Shown: positions 25,823-33,324 of the stretch, one piece after another
Layout: the number at the start of each line of letters is the position of its first letter
Position numbering within the stretch: position 1 is the first letter of the stretch
NCBI GenBank assembly: GCA_963704335.1
Contig: OY969889.1
Location: 682,001 to 746,000, forward strand
Origin: PALSA-612 sp963704335
GTDB taxonomy: Bacteria > Actinomycetota > Thermoleophilia > Gaiellales > Gaiellaceae
Length of the DNA: 64,000 nucleotides
Reading direction: 5' to 3'
Program-made: the position numbers and the translations under genes
The notes under the pieces: model-generated
What the model was told of the DNA's origin: nothing
Databases searched by the model: none
The model's input: only the letters and a program-made list of their open reading frames with translations

Positions 25823-26641
25823 TCAGACCAGGACGGTGATCGCGTCGCGCTCGGCCTCGAAGAGGGCCTCCGTCACGTCGCCGAGGTCTTCTCCATCCGC
25901 CTGGAGCGGCAGCGGCACATCGCAGCGAATCTCGATGCGGTCGAGGTCGTGGCCGGTGAGCACGCCTGACGCTCCGGGCATCCCGCGGCCCGCCAGCACG
26001 CGCGCGAACAGGCTTGCCGACGAGAGCGGCGTCGCGCGCACGGGGGCGACGAAGTCGAGCCCAAGCTCGAAGCGAGCGTGGGGAAGAAAGCGCAGCGGCA
26101 GGGGACCGGCATACGTGTAGACCGCGTCGTTCGAGACGAAGATCGCTGCGGCGCGCCCCTGCCCCAGGACTTCGAGCCGCGACTCCGAGCCGCGAAGCAG
26201 CCGCCCTGCCACGGCGCGCCCGTACTGGAGGTTGCTGGAGCGGCGGCCGCTCTGCGCCCGCTGCCGGGTCTCGAGCTCTCGCACGACCTCGGAGTCGACG
26301 CCGATGCCTGCCGAGAACGCGAAACGACGGCCGTTGACGCGGCCGACGGAGATTCGGCGCTCACGGGCTCCGAGTGCGCGAGCCACCACGTTCGCGCCTC
26401 CAGCCGGGACCACGCCAAGCGCGACGCCGTCGCGAATGCCGTTCAGCGCCTCGTTGACGACGCCGTCGCCGCCGAGCACCCACAACTCGTCACCTACGGC
26501 TTCACGCGCCAGCTCGGTGGCGTGACCGCGGTGCTCGGTGCGCAGAACCTCCGCCGGCCGCAGACGGTCCTCGACCTCGGCGATGCGCTGCTCCGTGATG
26601 CGGCTCGCGTACGGATTGACGATCAGCGTGCGGCGCGTCAA
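25823..26641 (-). CDS. Diacylglycerol kinase-like lipid kinase
   Basis: Member of the diacylglycerol kinase catalytic family (DgkB/YegS/BmrU group), 272 residues. TLIVNPYASRITEQ is the N-terminal ATP-site strand, GGDGVVNEALNG (57-68) is the nucleotide-binding motif, and GVVPAGGANVVARALG is the second conserved loop; QADGEDLG near the end is the expected C-terminal motif. Such enzymes phosphorylate diacylglycerol or related lipids at the membrane, and actinobacterial relatives act in phosphatidylinositol mannoside or sphingoid metabolism. The start is the TTG at 26641, sharing bases with the upstream stop (TTGA). It follows the FAD oxidoreductase directly. Confidence 0.85.
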   Translation of the reverse strand: MTRRTLIVNPYASRITEQRIAEVEDRLRPAEVLRTEHRGHATELAREAVGDELWVLGGDGVVNEALNGIRDGVALGVVPAGGANVVARALGARERRISVGRVNGRRFAFSAGIGVDSEVVRELETRQRAQSGRRSSNLQYGRAVAGRLLRGSESRLEVLGQGRAAAIFVSNDAVYTYAGPLPLRFLPHARFELGLDFVAPVRATPLSSASLFARVLAGRGMPGASGVLTGHDLDRIEIRCDVPLPLQADGEDLGDVTEALFEAERDAITVLV

Positions 26642-27714
26642 ATGACGAATGCCTCGGGTCGAATCTCGTTGCGCTCGAAGCGCTCGAGCGAGAACGGCGA
26701 CAGGTCAAGCGTTGGCTCGCGACCCGCCACGAGTTCAGCGACGTGCTCGCCGACCGCCGGCGCCTGCTGGAAGCCGTGGCCGGAGAAGCCGGTCGCGTAG
26801 AGGAAGCGGCTTGGTTCGCGAGCCTCGCCGACAATCGCGTTGTGATCGGGGCTGACCTCGTAGTAGCCCCACCAGGACGACTGAACAGGCAGCTCCGCGA
26901 GCACCGGCAGGCGGCGCGCGGCAGGCACGGCGACTTCTTCCAGCGACTGCTCGCGGCCGCCGAAGGCGAGCCCCGGCCCCTCACGGTGGAAGTAGAAGCC
27001 GGTCGAGAAGTCGACGGTCAGCGGCAAGCGCGCCGGCAGCCCGCCGTCGGACGGCGTGAAATGCATCCACCGTTGCTCGCCGCGCACCGGGATGTCGAGG
27101 CCCGCCAGCGCCCCGATCTCCTGGGACCACGCGCCGGCACAGCAGACGACCGTTTCCGTGGCGATCCGGCCCTGGGTCGTTTCCACAGCGAGGATCCGGC
27201 CTTGCCGGACTTCGATGCCGGTGACGGTGCAGCTCTGCCGGACCTCCGTTTCGCGCGCGTACCACTGCACGACGTCCTCGGGAGAGACGTAGCCGTCGAG
27301 CTCGCAGAAGGTCGCTGCCAGCAGGCCGTCGGGGTCGATCTGCGGCACGATCCCGAGCGCCTCGTCCACCGAAAGCTCGCGGGACGGCACCCCGAGCGCA
27401 TGCTGCAATGCGAGCGCGGCACGGAAACGCTCGACGTCTGCCTCGTTGTCCAGCAGGAACAAGTAGCCGTGCTGTTGCAGCTCGACGCCGTCCATCCGCT
27501 CGAGCTCGTCGAGCGAGCGGAGCGCGATGCGGACGTTCAGCTCGTCGGCGAACTGCGCCCGGAAGCCCCCGGCCGACTTGCTCGTGGAGCCGGACGCAAG
27601 CACGTCGCGCTCGAGCAGCACCACGTCGTCGACGCCGAGCTGACGGAGGTGCCAGGCGACACTCGCCCCCATGGCACCTCCACCAACCACAACCACCTCG
27701 GCCGTGTCGCGCAC
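26638..27714 (-). CDS. FAD-dependent amine/sarcosine-type oxidoreductase (DAO family)
   Basis: Flavoenzyme of the D-amino-acid/sarcosine oxidase beta family, 358 residues. EVVVVGGGAMGASVAWHL binds the FAD ADP moiety, LLERDVLASGSTSKSAGGFR is the family segment after it, and ETVVCCAGAWSQEIGALAG and ATGFSGHGFQQAPAVGEHVA are the usual later FAD contacts. Reactions of the family oxidise secondary or primary amines of amino acids. The GTG at 27714 is the only sensible start, right before the FAD strand. It is followed with overlap by the lipid kinase gene; the functional link is not obvious. Substrate unknown. Confidence 0.85.
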   Translation of the reverse strand: MRDTAEVVVVGGGAMGASVAWHLRQLGVDDVVLLERDVLASGSTSKSAGGFRAQFADELNVRIALRSLDELERMDGVELQQHGYLFLLDNEADVERFRAALALQHALGVPSRELSVDEALGIVPQIDPDGLLAATFCELDGYVSPEDVVQWYARETEVRQSCTVTGIEVRQGRILAVETTQGRIATETVVCCAGAWSQEIGALAGLDIPVRGEQRWMHFTPSDGGLPARLPLTVDFSTGFYFHREGPGLAFGGREQSLEEVAVPAARRLPVLAELPVQSSWWGYYEVSPDHNAIVGEAREPSRFLYATGFSGHGFQQAPAVGEHVAELVAGREPTLDLSPFSLERFERNEIRPEAFVI

Positions 27715-27724
27715 GGCCGCATTC

Positions 27725-28192
27725 TTAGATGATCACGACGAGGAACGGCGCGTTGATCGGTGGCAGGAAGTTGTCCTGGGTGCCCACGCCGCGCAGGATC
27801 ACGCGGTAGCCGCCGTCGGCCAGCGGCTGGCAGGAGACGCTCCCGGCCTGAGGCGACATGCTGCTGGCGAGGCAGCTCGCTCCCGAGATGCCTTGCGCAC
27901 GAACGTCGTACTGCCCGCTCGAGCCGTGCTTCACCTGGATGGCCCTGCCGGTGCAGTTGAAGCGCCGGCCGAACGCCTGCGGGTTGGACGTGTACGTGCC
28001 CGGCAGGTTCTCGATCCCCTGCCCTGGAATGCCGGTGACGACGGCGATCGCGCGCACAGCGCCGTTCTGGCAGCGCTGCTGCGGGACGGCCGCCCTCTGC
28101 CCGATCGCAAACGCCGAGCCGCCGAGCGCGAAGAGGAGCGCGAGGCCGGCGACGACGAGCGCCGGTGACACGCGGAAACGACGGGAGTCCAT
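27725..28192 (-). CDS. Small secreted protein, unknown function
   Basis: Predicted exported protein of 155 residues. A basic N-terminus (MDSRRFRVS) leads into the hydrophobic stretch PALVVAGLALLFALGGSAFA, which reads as a signal peptide. The mature part contains several Cys (QQRCQNGAV, RFNCTGR, GASCLASS, VSCQPL), consistent with disulfides outside the cell. The ATG at 28192 is preceded by a clear ggaggg; an ATG nine codons earlier has none. The gene lies downstream of the TetR gene at 28247 on the same strand. No domain recognised. Its leader resembles that of the secreted protein at 5238. Confidence 0.72.
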   Translation of the reverse strand: MDSRRFRVSPALVVAGLALLFALGGSAFAIGQRAAVPQQRCQNGAVRAIAVVTGIPGQGIENLPGTYTSNPQAFGRRFNCTGRAIQVKHGSSGQYDVRAQGISGASCLASSMSPQAGSVSCQPLADGGYRVILRGVGTQDNFLPPINAPFLVVII

Positions 28193-28246
28193 GTTCCCTC
28201 CTTGGTTGTCGAGAGCCATATCTCCCGAAAGGGCGGCGAGGAAACG

Positions 28247-28822
28247 CTAGGCCGGCGTCGAGTAGCCGCGCATGCCGTCCACCAGCAGGCGGAAGAAGCG
28301 GTCGGCCAGCTCCTCCGTGTCACGACCCGCCTGCAGCCACGTGTAGGCCCAGTTGGCGGCGGAGAGGAAGAGCAGCCCCGCCGCACCCTCGTCGAGGTCG
28401 GAGCGGAGCTCGCCCTGCTCGCGACCCTCACGGAAGAGCGCGCGGATCCGTTCCTCGTAGCGCCGGCGCTCGGCCACGAACGCTTCGCGCCGCTCGTCTC
28501 CGAGGTACCGCCACTCGCGAGTGAACACCGTCGCGACGTCCAGCTGCTCGGCCACGACCCGCAGATGGGCTCGGAGCGCGAGGCGAATCCGCTCGACGGC
28601 GGGTACTTGCTCGGGCACCTCGTCGAGCGCCTCGTGGAACGCGGCAGCGCCGCTCGAGGCGATCTCCCAGAGCAGGTCCTGCTTCGACTCGATGTGGGCG
28701 TACAGCGACCCTTTCTGCACGCCCATCGCAGCCGCGAGATCGCCGATCGACGTGCCGTGATAGCCCTTCTCTGCGAAGAGCCGCGCAGCCTCGCGCGTCA
28801 GCTCGGAGCGCCTTGTCGCCAT
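28247..28822 (-). CDS. paaR: TetR-family repressor, probable PaaR
   Basis: TetR-type regulator, 191 residues. The N-terminal DNA-binding domain reads TREAARLFAEKGYHGTSIGD then AAAMGVQKGSLYAHIESKQ, with the recognition helix in GVQKGSLYAHI; the rest is an all-helical ligand-binding domain. It is divergent from the phenylacetyl-CoA epoxidase operon, and the 41 bases between the two starts hold a palindrome matching the operator known for PaaR repressors, whose inducer is phenylacetyl-CoA. The ATG at 28822 (MATRRSEL) is preferred; a longer frame would cover the operator. Name given from context and operator match. Confidence 0.8.
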   Translation of the reverse strand: MATRRSELTREAARLFAEKGYHGTSIGDLAAAMGVQKGSLYAHIESKQDLLWEIASSGAAAFHEALDEVPEQVPAVERIRLALRAHLRVVAEQLDVATVFTREWRYLGDERREAFVAERRRYEERIRALFREGREQGELRSDLDEGAAGLLFLSAANWAYTWLQAGRDTEELADRFFRLLVDGMRGYSTPA

Positions 28823-28836
28823 GGTACGCTCGTAGC

Positions 28837-28850
28837 CTAACGATCGTTCG
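28837..28850. promoter_or_regulatory. PaaR-type operator
   Basis: CTAACGATCGTTCG, with a perfect inner palindrome aacgatcgtt (28839-28848), lies between the divergent TetR and paaA starts (28822 and 28864). As I recall it, the operator of the Thermus TetR-family PaaR is CNAACGNNCGTTNG, which this fits at every fixed base. Binding here would block both promoters. Confidence 0.72.
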
Positions 28851-28863
28851 GTTGGGAGGTCTC

Positions 28864-29772
28864 GTGACGCCGAAACCACGCACTGAGCAGGAGTTTCTCG
28901 AGCACGTCCAGGGAGGCGGGCTCGTCGAGACCGGTGACTGGATGCCCGACGAGTACCGCGCTCGTCTCGTGAAGTTCATCGAGATGCACGGCAACTCGGA
29001 GCTGATGGGCGTGCTCCCCGAGCGCGAGTGGATCCTCCGCGCACCGACGCTGCAGCGCAAGCTGGCGCTCACCGCGAAGGTGCAGGACGAAGCGGGCCAC
29101 GCGCAGCTCATCTACCGCGTGGTCGAGGACCTGGGCAAGCCACGCGATGCGTGCCTAGCCGACCTCGTCTCGGGCAAGTCGAAGTTCCACAACGTCTTCC
29201 ACTACCCGACGAAGAGCTGGGGGGACGTCGGCGTCATCGCCTGGCTCGTCGACGCGGCGGCGATCATCTCCCAGAAGGCGCTGCTCAAGTGCTCCTACGC
29301 GCCGTACGCGCGGATCATGAAGAAGATCTGCTGGGAGGAGTCGTTCCACATCCTCCACGGGCGCGACGTCATCCTCACGATGATGCTGGGCACCGACGAG
29401 CAGCGCGAGCTCGTTCAGGAGGCGCTCGATCGCTGGTGGGGGCCGCTCATGCAGTTTCACGGGAACCCGATCGACGCCGCGGACGACCCGACGTACCAGT
29501 GGCGGATCAAGAGCCAGGCCAACGAGGAGGCACGGCAGCAGTTTCTCGACGGCTACGTGCCGCAGATCTGGGAGCTCGGGCTGACGGTGCCCGACCCGAA
29601 GCTGAAGAAGCGCGACGACGGCGTCTGGGAGTACTCAGAGCCCGACTGGGACGAGCTCAAGCACGTCGTCACCGGCCACGGCCCGATGACCGAGGAGCGG
29701 CTCGGCTTCCGCAAGACAACGCGCGAGGAGACGGCCTGGGTGCGCAACGTCGTGCTCGCCGAAGCGGCGTGA
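28864..29772 (+). CDS. paaA: Phenylacetyl-CoA epoxidase catalytic subunit PaaA
   Basis: Catalytic di-iron subunit of the multicomponent oxygenase that converts phenylacetyl-CoA to its ring 1,2-epoxide, 302 residues. The di-iron ligands are in the segments ELMGVLPEREWILRAPTL, KVQDEAGHAQLIYRVVEDL and ICWEESFHILHGRD (Glu and ExxH pairs). KCSYAPYARIMKKICWEE and RRWxGP-like DRWWGPLMQFHG are characteristic. The GTG at 28864 is chosen because ggaggt (28855-28860) sits just before it and because an ATG at 28813 would cover the operator and overlap the repressor gene. It heads the paa operon and its stop overlaps the ankyrin gene by GTGA. Confidence 0.94.
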   Translation: MTPKPRTEQEFLEHVQGGGLVETGDWMPDEYRARLVKFIEMHGNSELMGVLPEREWILRAPTLQRKLALTAKVQDEAGHAQLIYRVVEDLGKPRDACLADLVSGKSKFHNVFHYPTKSWGDVGVIAWLVDAAAIISQKALLKCSYAPYARIMKKICWEESFHILHGRDVILTMMLGTDEQRELVQEALDRWWGPLMQFHGNPIDAADDPTYQWRIKSQANEEARQQFLDGYVPQIWELGLTVPDPKLKKRDDGVWEYSEPDWDELKHVVTGHGPMTEERLGFRKTTREETAWVRNVVLAEAA

Positions 29773-30167
29773 GCGACGAGCGTCCGCCGCAGCTCGATTC
29801 GGCGCTCGTCAACGAGTTCGTGTCGGTTGCCCACTCCGACCTCGACGCGGTGAAGCGATTGGTCGCTCAGGAGCCCGCACTCGTGAAGGCAGCGTGGGAC
29901 TGGGGCGGTGGCGACTTCGAGACCGGCCTCGGGGCGGCGGCGCACATGGGCAACCGCGAGATCGCGCTCTTCCTGCTCGAGAACGGCGCTGCGCTCGATC
30001 TCTTCGCCGCCGCCATGCTGGGCTACGTCGAGATCGTCCAGGCGATGCTGGCGGAGCATCCCGAGCTCCGAGACGCGCGGGGCGCGCACGGCATCCCGCT
30101 CCTCGTCCACGCGCAACAGGGCGGCGAGCAGGCGCGCGCGGTGGTCGAGCTGCTGGAGGCGTCGTGA
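29769..30167 (+). CDS. Ankyrin-repeat protein embedded in the paa operon
   Basis: Small cytosolic protein of 132 residues with ankyrin-type repeats: VAHSDLDAVKRLVAQEPALV, then LGAAAHMGNREIALFLLENG and AAMLGYVEIVQAMLAEHPEL, ending HGIPLLVHAQQGGEQARAVV. These are about four helical repeats, the usual protein-protein contact fold. Its GTG overlaps the paaA stop (GTGA), and its own stop overlaps the paaB GTG in the same way, so it is built into the coupled operon. It is not one of the known PaaA-E subunits. A role in assembly or regulation of the epoxidase is inference. Confidence 0.82.
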   Translation: MSDERPPQLDSALVNEFVSVAHSDLDAVKRLVAQEPALVKAAWDWGGGDFETGLGAAAHMGNREIALFLLENGAALDLFAAAMLGYVEIVQAMLAEHPELRDARGAHGIPLLVHAQQGGEQARAVVELLEAS

Positions 30168-30449
30168 TCTACGAAGTGTTCCGGCAAGAGCGGCAGGGTC
30201 AGCCGTTCCAGCACGCGGGGTCGTTCGAGGCACCGGACGAAGCGTTCGCGCTGACGTACGCGCGCGAGTTCTACGGCCGTCGCGGCGAGTCGGAGGCGCT
30301 CTGGGTCGTGCCACGGCAGGAAGTCGACCGAGATCGACGAGTTCGTCGACGAGCTGGAGCGCAACTACCACCGTGTGGACGGCTACTCCCTGAAAGCAAA
30401 GCTGGGCCTCGCGCGTGAGCGAGCGGGAACTGCTCCTTCAGCTGGCTGA
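30164..30449 (+). CDS. paaB: Phenylacetyl-CoA epoxidase subunit PaaB (one frame break)
   Basis: Small structural subunit of the phenylacetyl-CoA epoxidase, needed for the active complex. The first frame gives MIYEVFRQERQGQPFQHAGS, then PDEAFALTYAREFYGRRGES and LWVVPRQ, which is typical PaaB. Near 30320 one extra base shifts the frame; the next frame continues STEIDEFVDELERNYHRVDG then YSLKAKLGLARERAG and stops at 30449, matching the normal C-terminus. So the gene is about 94 codons with a single insertion, most likely an assembly error (cagg for cag). It begins in a GTGA overlap with the ankyrin gene and overlaps the paaC start at 30415. Confidence 0.8.
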
Positions 30450-31041
30450 CGACGAGCTCGTCGTCGGCTGGCGCGACTCCGAGTGGACGGGCATCGCTCC
30501 GTTCCTCGAGGAGGACGTGGCTCTGTCGTCGATCGCCCAGAACGAGATCGGCCACGCCCGAGCGATCTACGAGCTGCTCAGCGAGGACGCGGACGCGCTG
30601 GCTTTCGATCGTGCGCCGGAGGAGTACGTCTCGGCGCCACTGGTCGAGCTGCGGCTCGTCCCCGACTGGGCCCGCACCATTGCCCGACGAGTGCTGTACG
30701 AGGCAGCCGACGAGCTACGGCTGCTGCAGCTGACGACTTCGGGCGACGCAGACGTCGCCGGCCTCGCCGTGAAGATCAACCGGGAGGAGGTCTACCATCG
30801 CATGCACGCCCAGATGTGGGCCGACCGTCTGGCCGCCGAGCCGCGCTATCGCGAGGCGGTCGAAGAGCTCTTTCCCTACGCACTCGGCGTCGTCGACGCG
30901 GAGCTCCGGCCGGCCCTCGCCCACCGCGTCGGCCTGGCGGAGGTCGATGCAGTCGAGCGCGGCACGCACATCACCGAGTGGCCGGCCCTGTGGGAAGAGA
31001 TGACGGTCGTGCGGCGCTCCGTTCCGGGTGCCGCATGGTGA
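30415..31041 (+). CDS. paaC: Phenylacetyl-CoA epoxidase subunit PaaC
   Basis: Structural, ferritin-like subunit that pairs with PaaA, 208 residues. Characteristic segments are LLLQLADDELVVGWRDSEWT and GIAPFLEEDVALSSIAQNEI then GHARAIYELL, and IARRVLYEAADELRLLQLTT and KINREEVYHRMHAQMW, the normal PaaC pattern with an incomplete di-iron site. The GTG at 30415 lies inside the end of paaB, so the genes are translationally linked. Its stop overlaps the paaD start. Length is slightly short of the E. coli protein (about 250). Confidence 0.92.
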   Translation: MSERELLLQLADDELVVGWRDSEWTGIAPFLEEDVALSSIAQNEIGHARAIYELLSEDADALAFDRAPEEYVSAPLVELRLVPDWARTIARRVLYEAADELRLLQLTTSGDADVAGLAVKINREEVYHRMHAQMWADRLAAEPRYREAVEELFPYALGVVDAELRPALAHRVGLAEVDAVERGTHITEWPALWEEMTVVRRSVPGAAW

Positions 31042-31520
31042 CCGAGGCCCAGGTCTGGGAGGCCCTCTCCGAGGTCGCCGACCCCGAGATCCCGGTCGTC
31101 TCGCTCGTCGACCTGGGCGTCGTGCGCGACGTCCGCGTCGAGCACGATCGCGTGCACGTCGGGTTCACTCCGACCTTCCTCGGCTGCCCGGCGCTCGAAG
31201 TGATGCGCGACCAGCTGGCGGCGAAGGTGGCCGAGCTCGGAGCCGAGCCGGACATCGAGGTGATCCGCGACGACTCCTGGTCGACCGACCGCATCACGCC
31301 TGAGGGACGCGAGAAGCTGCGCGCCGCAGGCTTCGCGCCACCGGCCCCGACGTCGACTGGTGAGACGACGCTCCTCCAGCTCCAGACGGGAACCTTCCGC
31401 TGCCCCTACTGCGGCTCGACCGACACGAAGCTCGAGAACATCTTCGGGCCCACCCCTTGCCGCTCCATCCGCTACTGCAACGCGTGCCGTCAGCCGTTCG
31501 AGCAGTTCAAGACCCTGTGA
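31035..31520 (+). CDS. paaD: Phenylacetyl-CoA epoxidase maturation protein PaaD
   Basis: MIP18/SufT-like protein with a C-terminal zinc-ribbon, 161 residues, thought to mature the Fe-S cluster of the PaaE reductase. The N-terminal domain has VADPEIPVVSLVDLGVVRDV and TPTFLGCPALEVMRDQL (with the conserved Cys); the C-terminus has CPYCGSTDTKLENIFGPTPC followed by YCNACRQPFEQFK. Its ATG lies seven bases inside the end of paaC. No paaE gene follows; a small lipoprotein gene starts at its stop (TGATG). The reductase must be encoded elsewhere. Confidence 0.92.
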   Translation: MVTEAQVWEALSEVADPEIPVVSLVDLGVVRDVRVEHDRVHVGFTPTFLGCPALEVMRDQLAAKVAELGAEPDIEVIRDDSWSTDRITPEGREKLRAAGFAPPAPTSTGETTLLQLQTGTFRCPYCGSTDTKLENIFGPTPCRSIRYCNACRQPFEQFKTL

Positions 31521-31987
31521 TGCGCACGGCACTGGTTTCACTCGCCCTTGCTCTTGCCATGACGCCGGTCGTCGCAGGATGCGGAAGCGAAGGCTCTGCT
31601 TCGTCGACGCTTACCGCCGCCGAGTGGCGACAGCAGGTGAACGCGATCTGCCGGGAGATCGGCGCAAAGATCCGCGCCGTCCGGGTGCCGGTCGCCGAGG
31701 CCCAGATCCTCCCGTTCACGGCCGAGGTGATCCCGCTCTGGAAGCAGGAGGAGGAGAGAATCCGCGCGCTCGTCCCGCCGAGCCAGCTGGCCACGCGCGC
31801 CGAAGAGCTTGCCGATGCGCTGTCCGAGGTCAACGTCGCGCTGCTCGAGATCCACATCGCCACGCAGCGCGACGATGGCCTCCGCCGCTACTTCGCGCTC
31901 CAGCGCAGCGCTACCGCCGCGCGTGGCGTAAGGCTCAGGTCGCGAACGCTCGGCCTGCCCGCCTGCGCCCGACAGCGAGTGCCCTAG
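31520..31987 (+). CDS. Small lipoprotein, unknown function
   Basis: Predicted lipoprotein of 155 residues. Leader MRTALVSLALALAMTPVV ends in the lipobox VAGC, followed by GSEGSASSTLTAAEWRQQVN, a pattern seen in small actinobacterial lipoproteins with a four-helix body. The start ATG shares a base with the paaD stop (TGATG). Between about 31905 and 31965 the amino-acid sequence becomes unlike the family while another frame reads YRRAWRKAQVANA; the original frame then ends plausibly with LGLPACARQRVP. That suggests two compensating indels. The stop overlaps the convergent cyclodeaminase-like gene by four bases. Confidence 0.65.
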   Translation: MRTALVSLALALAMTPVVAGCGSEGSASSTLTAAEWRQQVNAICREIGAKIRAVRVPVAEAQILPFTAEVIPLWKQEEERIRALVPPSQLATRAEELADALSEVNVALLEIHIATQRDDGLRRYFALQRSATAARGVRLRSRTLGLPACARQRVP

Positions 31988-32913
31988 AGCTCGAGGCCGA
32001 TCCGCTGCTCGCGCGCCAGCGTCACGGCAGCCGCGCCCGCAGCGATGTCCCAGGCCGCAATGCCGTTGGACTTGAAGACGACGATGTCGTCGTCCGATTG
32101 ACGACCAGGAAGCTCGCCGACGACGACCTCGGCCAGCTCGTGCACTTCCAGCCAGTCGAGCACTCCTTGAGCGACCGGCTCGATGAGGTCTCCGGACTCG
32201 AGCTTGGCTCCCTCCAGCGAGTCGCAGCAGACGAACGCGGCGCGCTCGAGCACCGCGTTGTCCAGCTCGCGGTTGCTCGGCACATTCGCCCCGGCCGCAC
32301 ACACGAGCGCGCCGGGTTGTAGCCACTCACCGCGCAGCACGGGGTCCTTCGACGTCGTGATCGTGACGACGACATCCTGAGTAGCCGCCTCCTGATGGCT
32401 CTCGGCCGGCTCTGCTCCCATGCGGCGAGCGAACTTCTCGCGCCGCTTCGAGTCGCGGCAGAAGACGACCGTGGACGAGATCTCGGGCAGCGCCGCCCGC
32501 ACCGCTGCAATCTGCGTCTCCGCCTGCCACCCGCAGCCGATGATGCCGAGGCTGGTGGCACCCTCCTTGGCGAGGTACTTCGCCGCCACGCCAGAAGCGG
32601 CCCCGGTGCGCAGCCGGCCGAGATGGTCCGCCTCGATGACTGCAAGGACGTCGTGCCGCGCAGCGTGAAACAGCGTGACGACGAACTTCGCGCCGTCGGG
32701 CCCGGCTGCGTACGTCTTCGAGCCGGCCACGCCGAGGCCCAGATCCGAAGCGGCCATCACCGCCAGGCGGCCGGATTCGAGACGCAGCCGGTAGCGCGGC
32801 TTGTTCTCGATGACGCCTGCCGCCTGCCGCCGGAGGGATCCCTCGACCGCCTCCAGCGCATCTCCGATCGTAAAGACGGCCTCGATGTCCTCCTCGGTCA
32901 GGTACAGCATCAC
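31984..32913 (-). CDS. Ornithine cyclodeaminase/mu-crystallin family dehydrogenase
   Basis: NAD(P)-dependent enzyme of the ornithine cyclodeaminase / alanine dehydrogenase / ketimine reductase family, 309 residues. LYLTEEDIEAVFTIGDALEA opens the substrate domain; NKPRYRLRLESGRLAVMAAS and GSKTYAAGPDGAKFVVTLF carry the substrate-binding Arg and Lys; SLGIIGCGWQAETQIAAVRA is the dinucleotide-binding motif. The start is GTG at 32913 or ATG at 32910. The family includes cyclodeaminases and imine reductases, so the precise reaction is open. Convergent with the lipoprotein gene. Confidence 0.82.
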   Translation of the reverse strand: MMLYLTEEDIEAVFTIGDALEAVEGSLRRQAAGVIENKPRYRLRLESGRLAVMAASDLGLGVAGSKTYAAGPDGAKFVVTLFHAARHDVLAVIEADHLGRLRTGAASGVAAKYLAKEGATSLGIIGCGWQAETQIAAVRAALPEISSTVVFCRDSKRREKFARRMGAEPAESHQEAATQDVVVTITTSKDPVLRGEWLQPGALVCAAGANVPSNRELDNAVLERAAFVCCDSLEGAKLESGDLIEPVAQGVLDWLEVHELAEVVVGELPGRQSDDDIVVFKSNGIAAWDIAAGAAAVTLAREQRIGLEL

Positions 32914-32956
32914 CGCCGAAGCCTATTGCCCAGGTGCAGGAGGGGCCTCTCGCACC

Positions 32957-32980
32957 GGGAGGGGCCTTTCGGCCCCTCCC
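32957..32980. terminator. Strong hairpin, probable bidirectional terminator element
   Basis: A perfect 10-base stem, gggaggggcc (32957-32966) with ggcccctccc (32971-32980), encloses a tttc loop. It lies between the start of the cyclodeaminase-like gene and a small minus-strand gene at 33016-33237, so it best serves as terminator of that small gene. No long T-run follows. Confidence 0.55.
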
Positions 32981-33015
32981 CGCGGCTGGTTACGTGCTCC
33001 CGCCGTGGAAGGCTG

Positions 33016-33237
33016 TCACGACAGGAGCTGCGGCACGCGAATCGCGGCTCCCCTCCGCCGCGCGCCAAGCAGAGCCTGCACCGCCCCGACCAACCGCTCG
33101 ATGCCGCCTGGGCTTCGCCGGCGAGCGCGCAGCCCGTCTGCCGGGAGCGGCTGCGCATTCGCCAGCGCGGCGCGCACGAGCCGCTCCTCGTGCCGCAGCT
33201 GGGCGATCTCGTGGTGTGTCGAGGGGTGTGCGCTCAT
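33016..33237 (-). CDS. Small hypothetical protein
   Basis: Possible 73-residue basic protein (MSAHPSTHHEIAQLRHEERL...) with a short helical start, many Arg and Ala and the segment GGIERLVGAVQALLGARRRG. Similar short 'HEIAQLRHEE' proteins are common in Actinomycetota, and a strong hairpin lies just after its stop, which favours a real transcript. There is no clear ribosome-binding site. It occupies most of the gap between the cyclodeaminase-like gene and the Crp/Fnr gene. Function unknown. Confidence 0.5.
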   Translation of the reverse strand: MSAHPSTHHEIAQLRHEERLVRAALANAQPLPADGLRARRRSPGGIERLVGAVQALLGARRRGAAIRVPQLLS

Positions 33238-33281
33238 GGGTCACGACGATACGCAGGCCTCGACACGCCGTCGTTCGCACC

Positions 33282-33302
33282 CGCGACGTTGCGAATGTCG
33301 CG
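33282..33302. promoter_or_regulatory. Inverted repeat upstream of the Crp/Fnr gene
   Basis: cgcgac (33282-33287) and gtcgcg (33297-33302) form perfect 6-base arms separated by nine bases, 22 bases before the GTG of the Crp/Fnr regulator. It could be an autoregulatory operator or part of a small hairpin. It does not match the textbook CRP site. Confidence 0.3.
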
Positions 33303-33324
33303 TCCGTGACACAGACTGTGCGGT

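Noticed and set aside
30164..30449. Programmed frameshift in paaB
   Set aside because: No slippery heptamer or stem is evident at the break, and similar one-base breaks are scattered through unrelated genes, which favours indel error.
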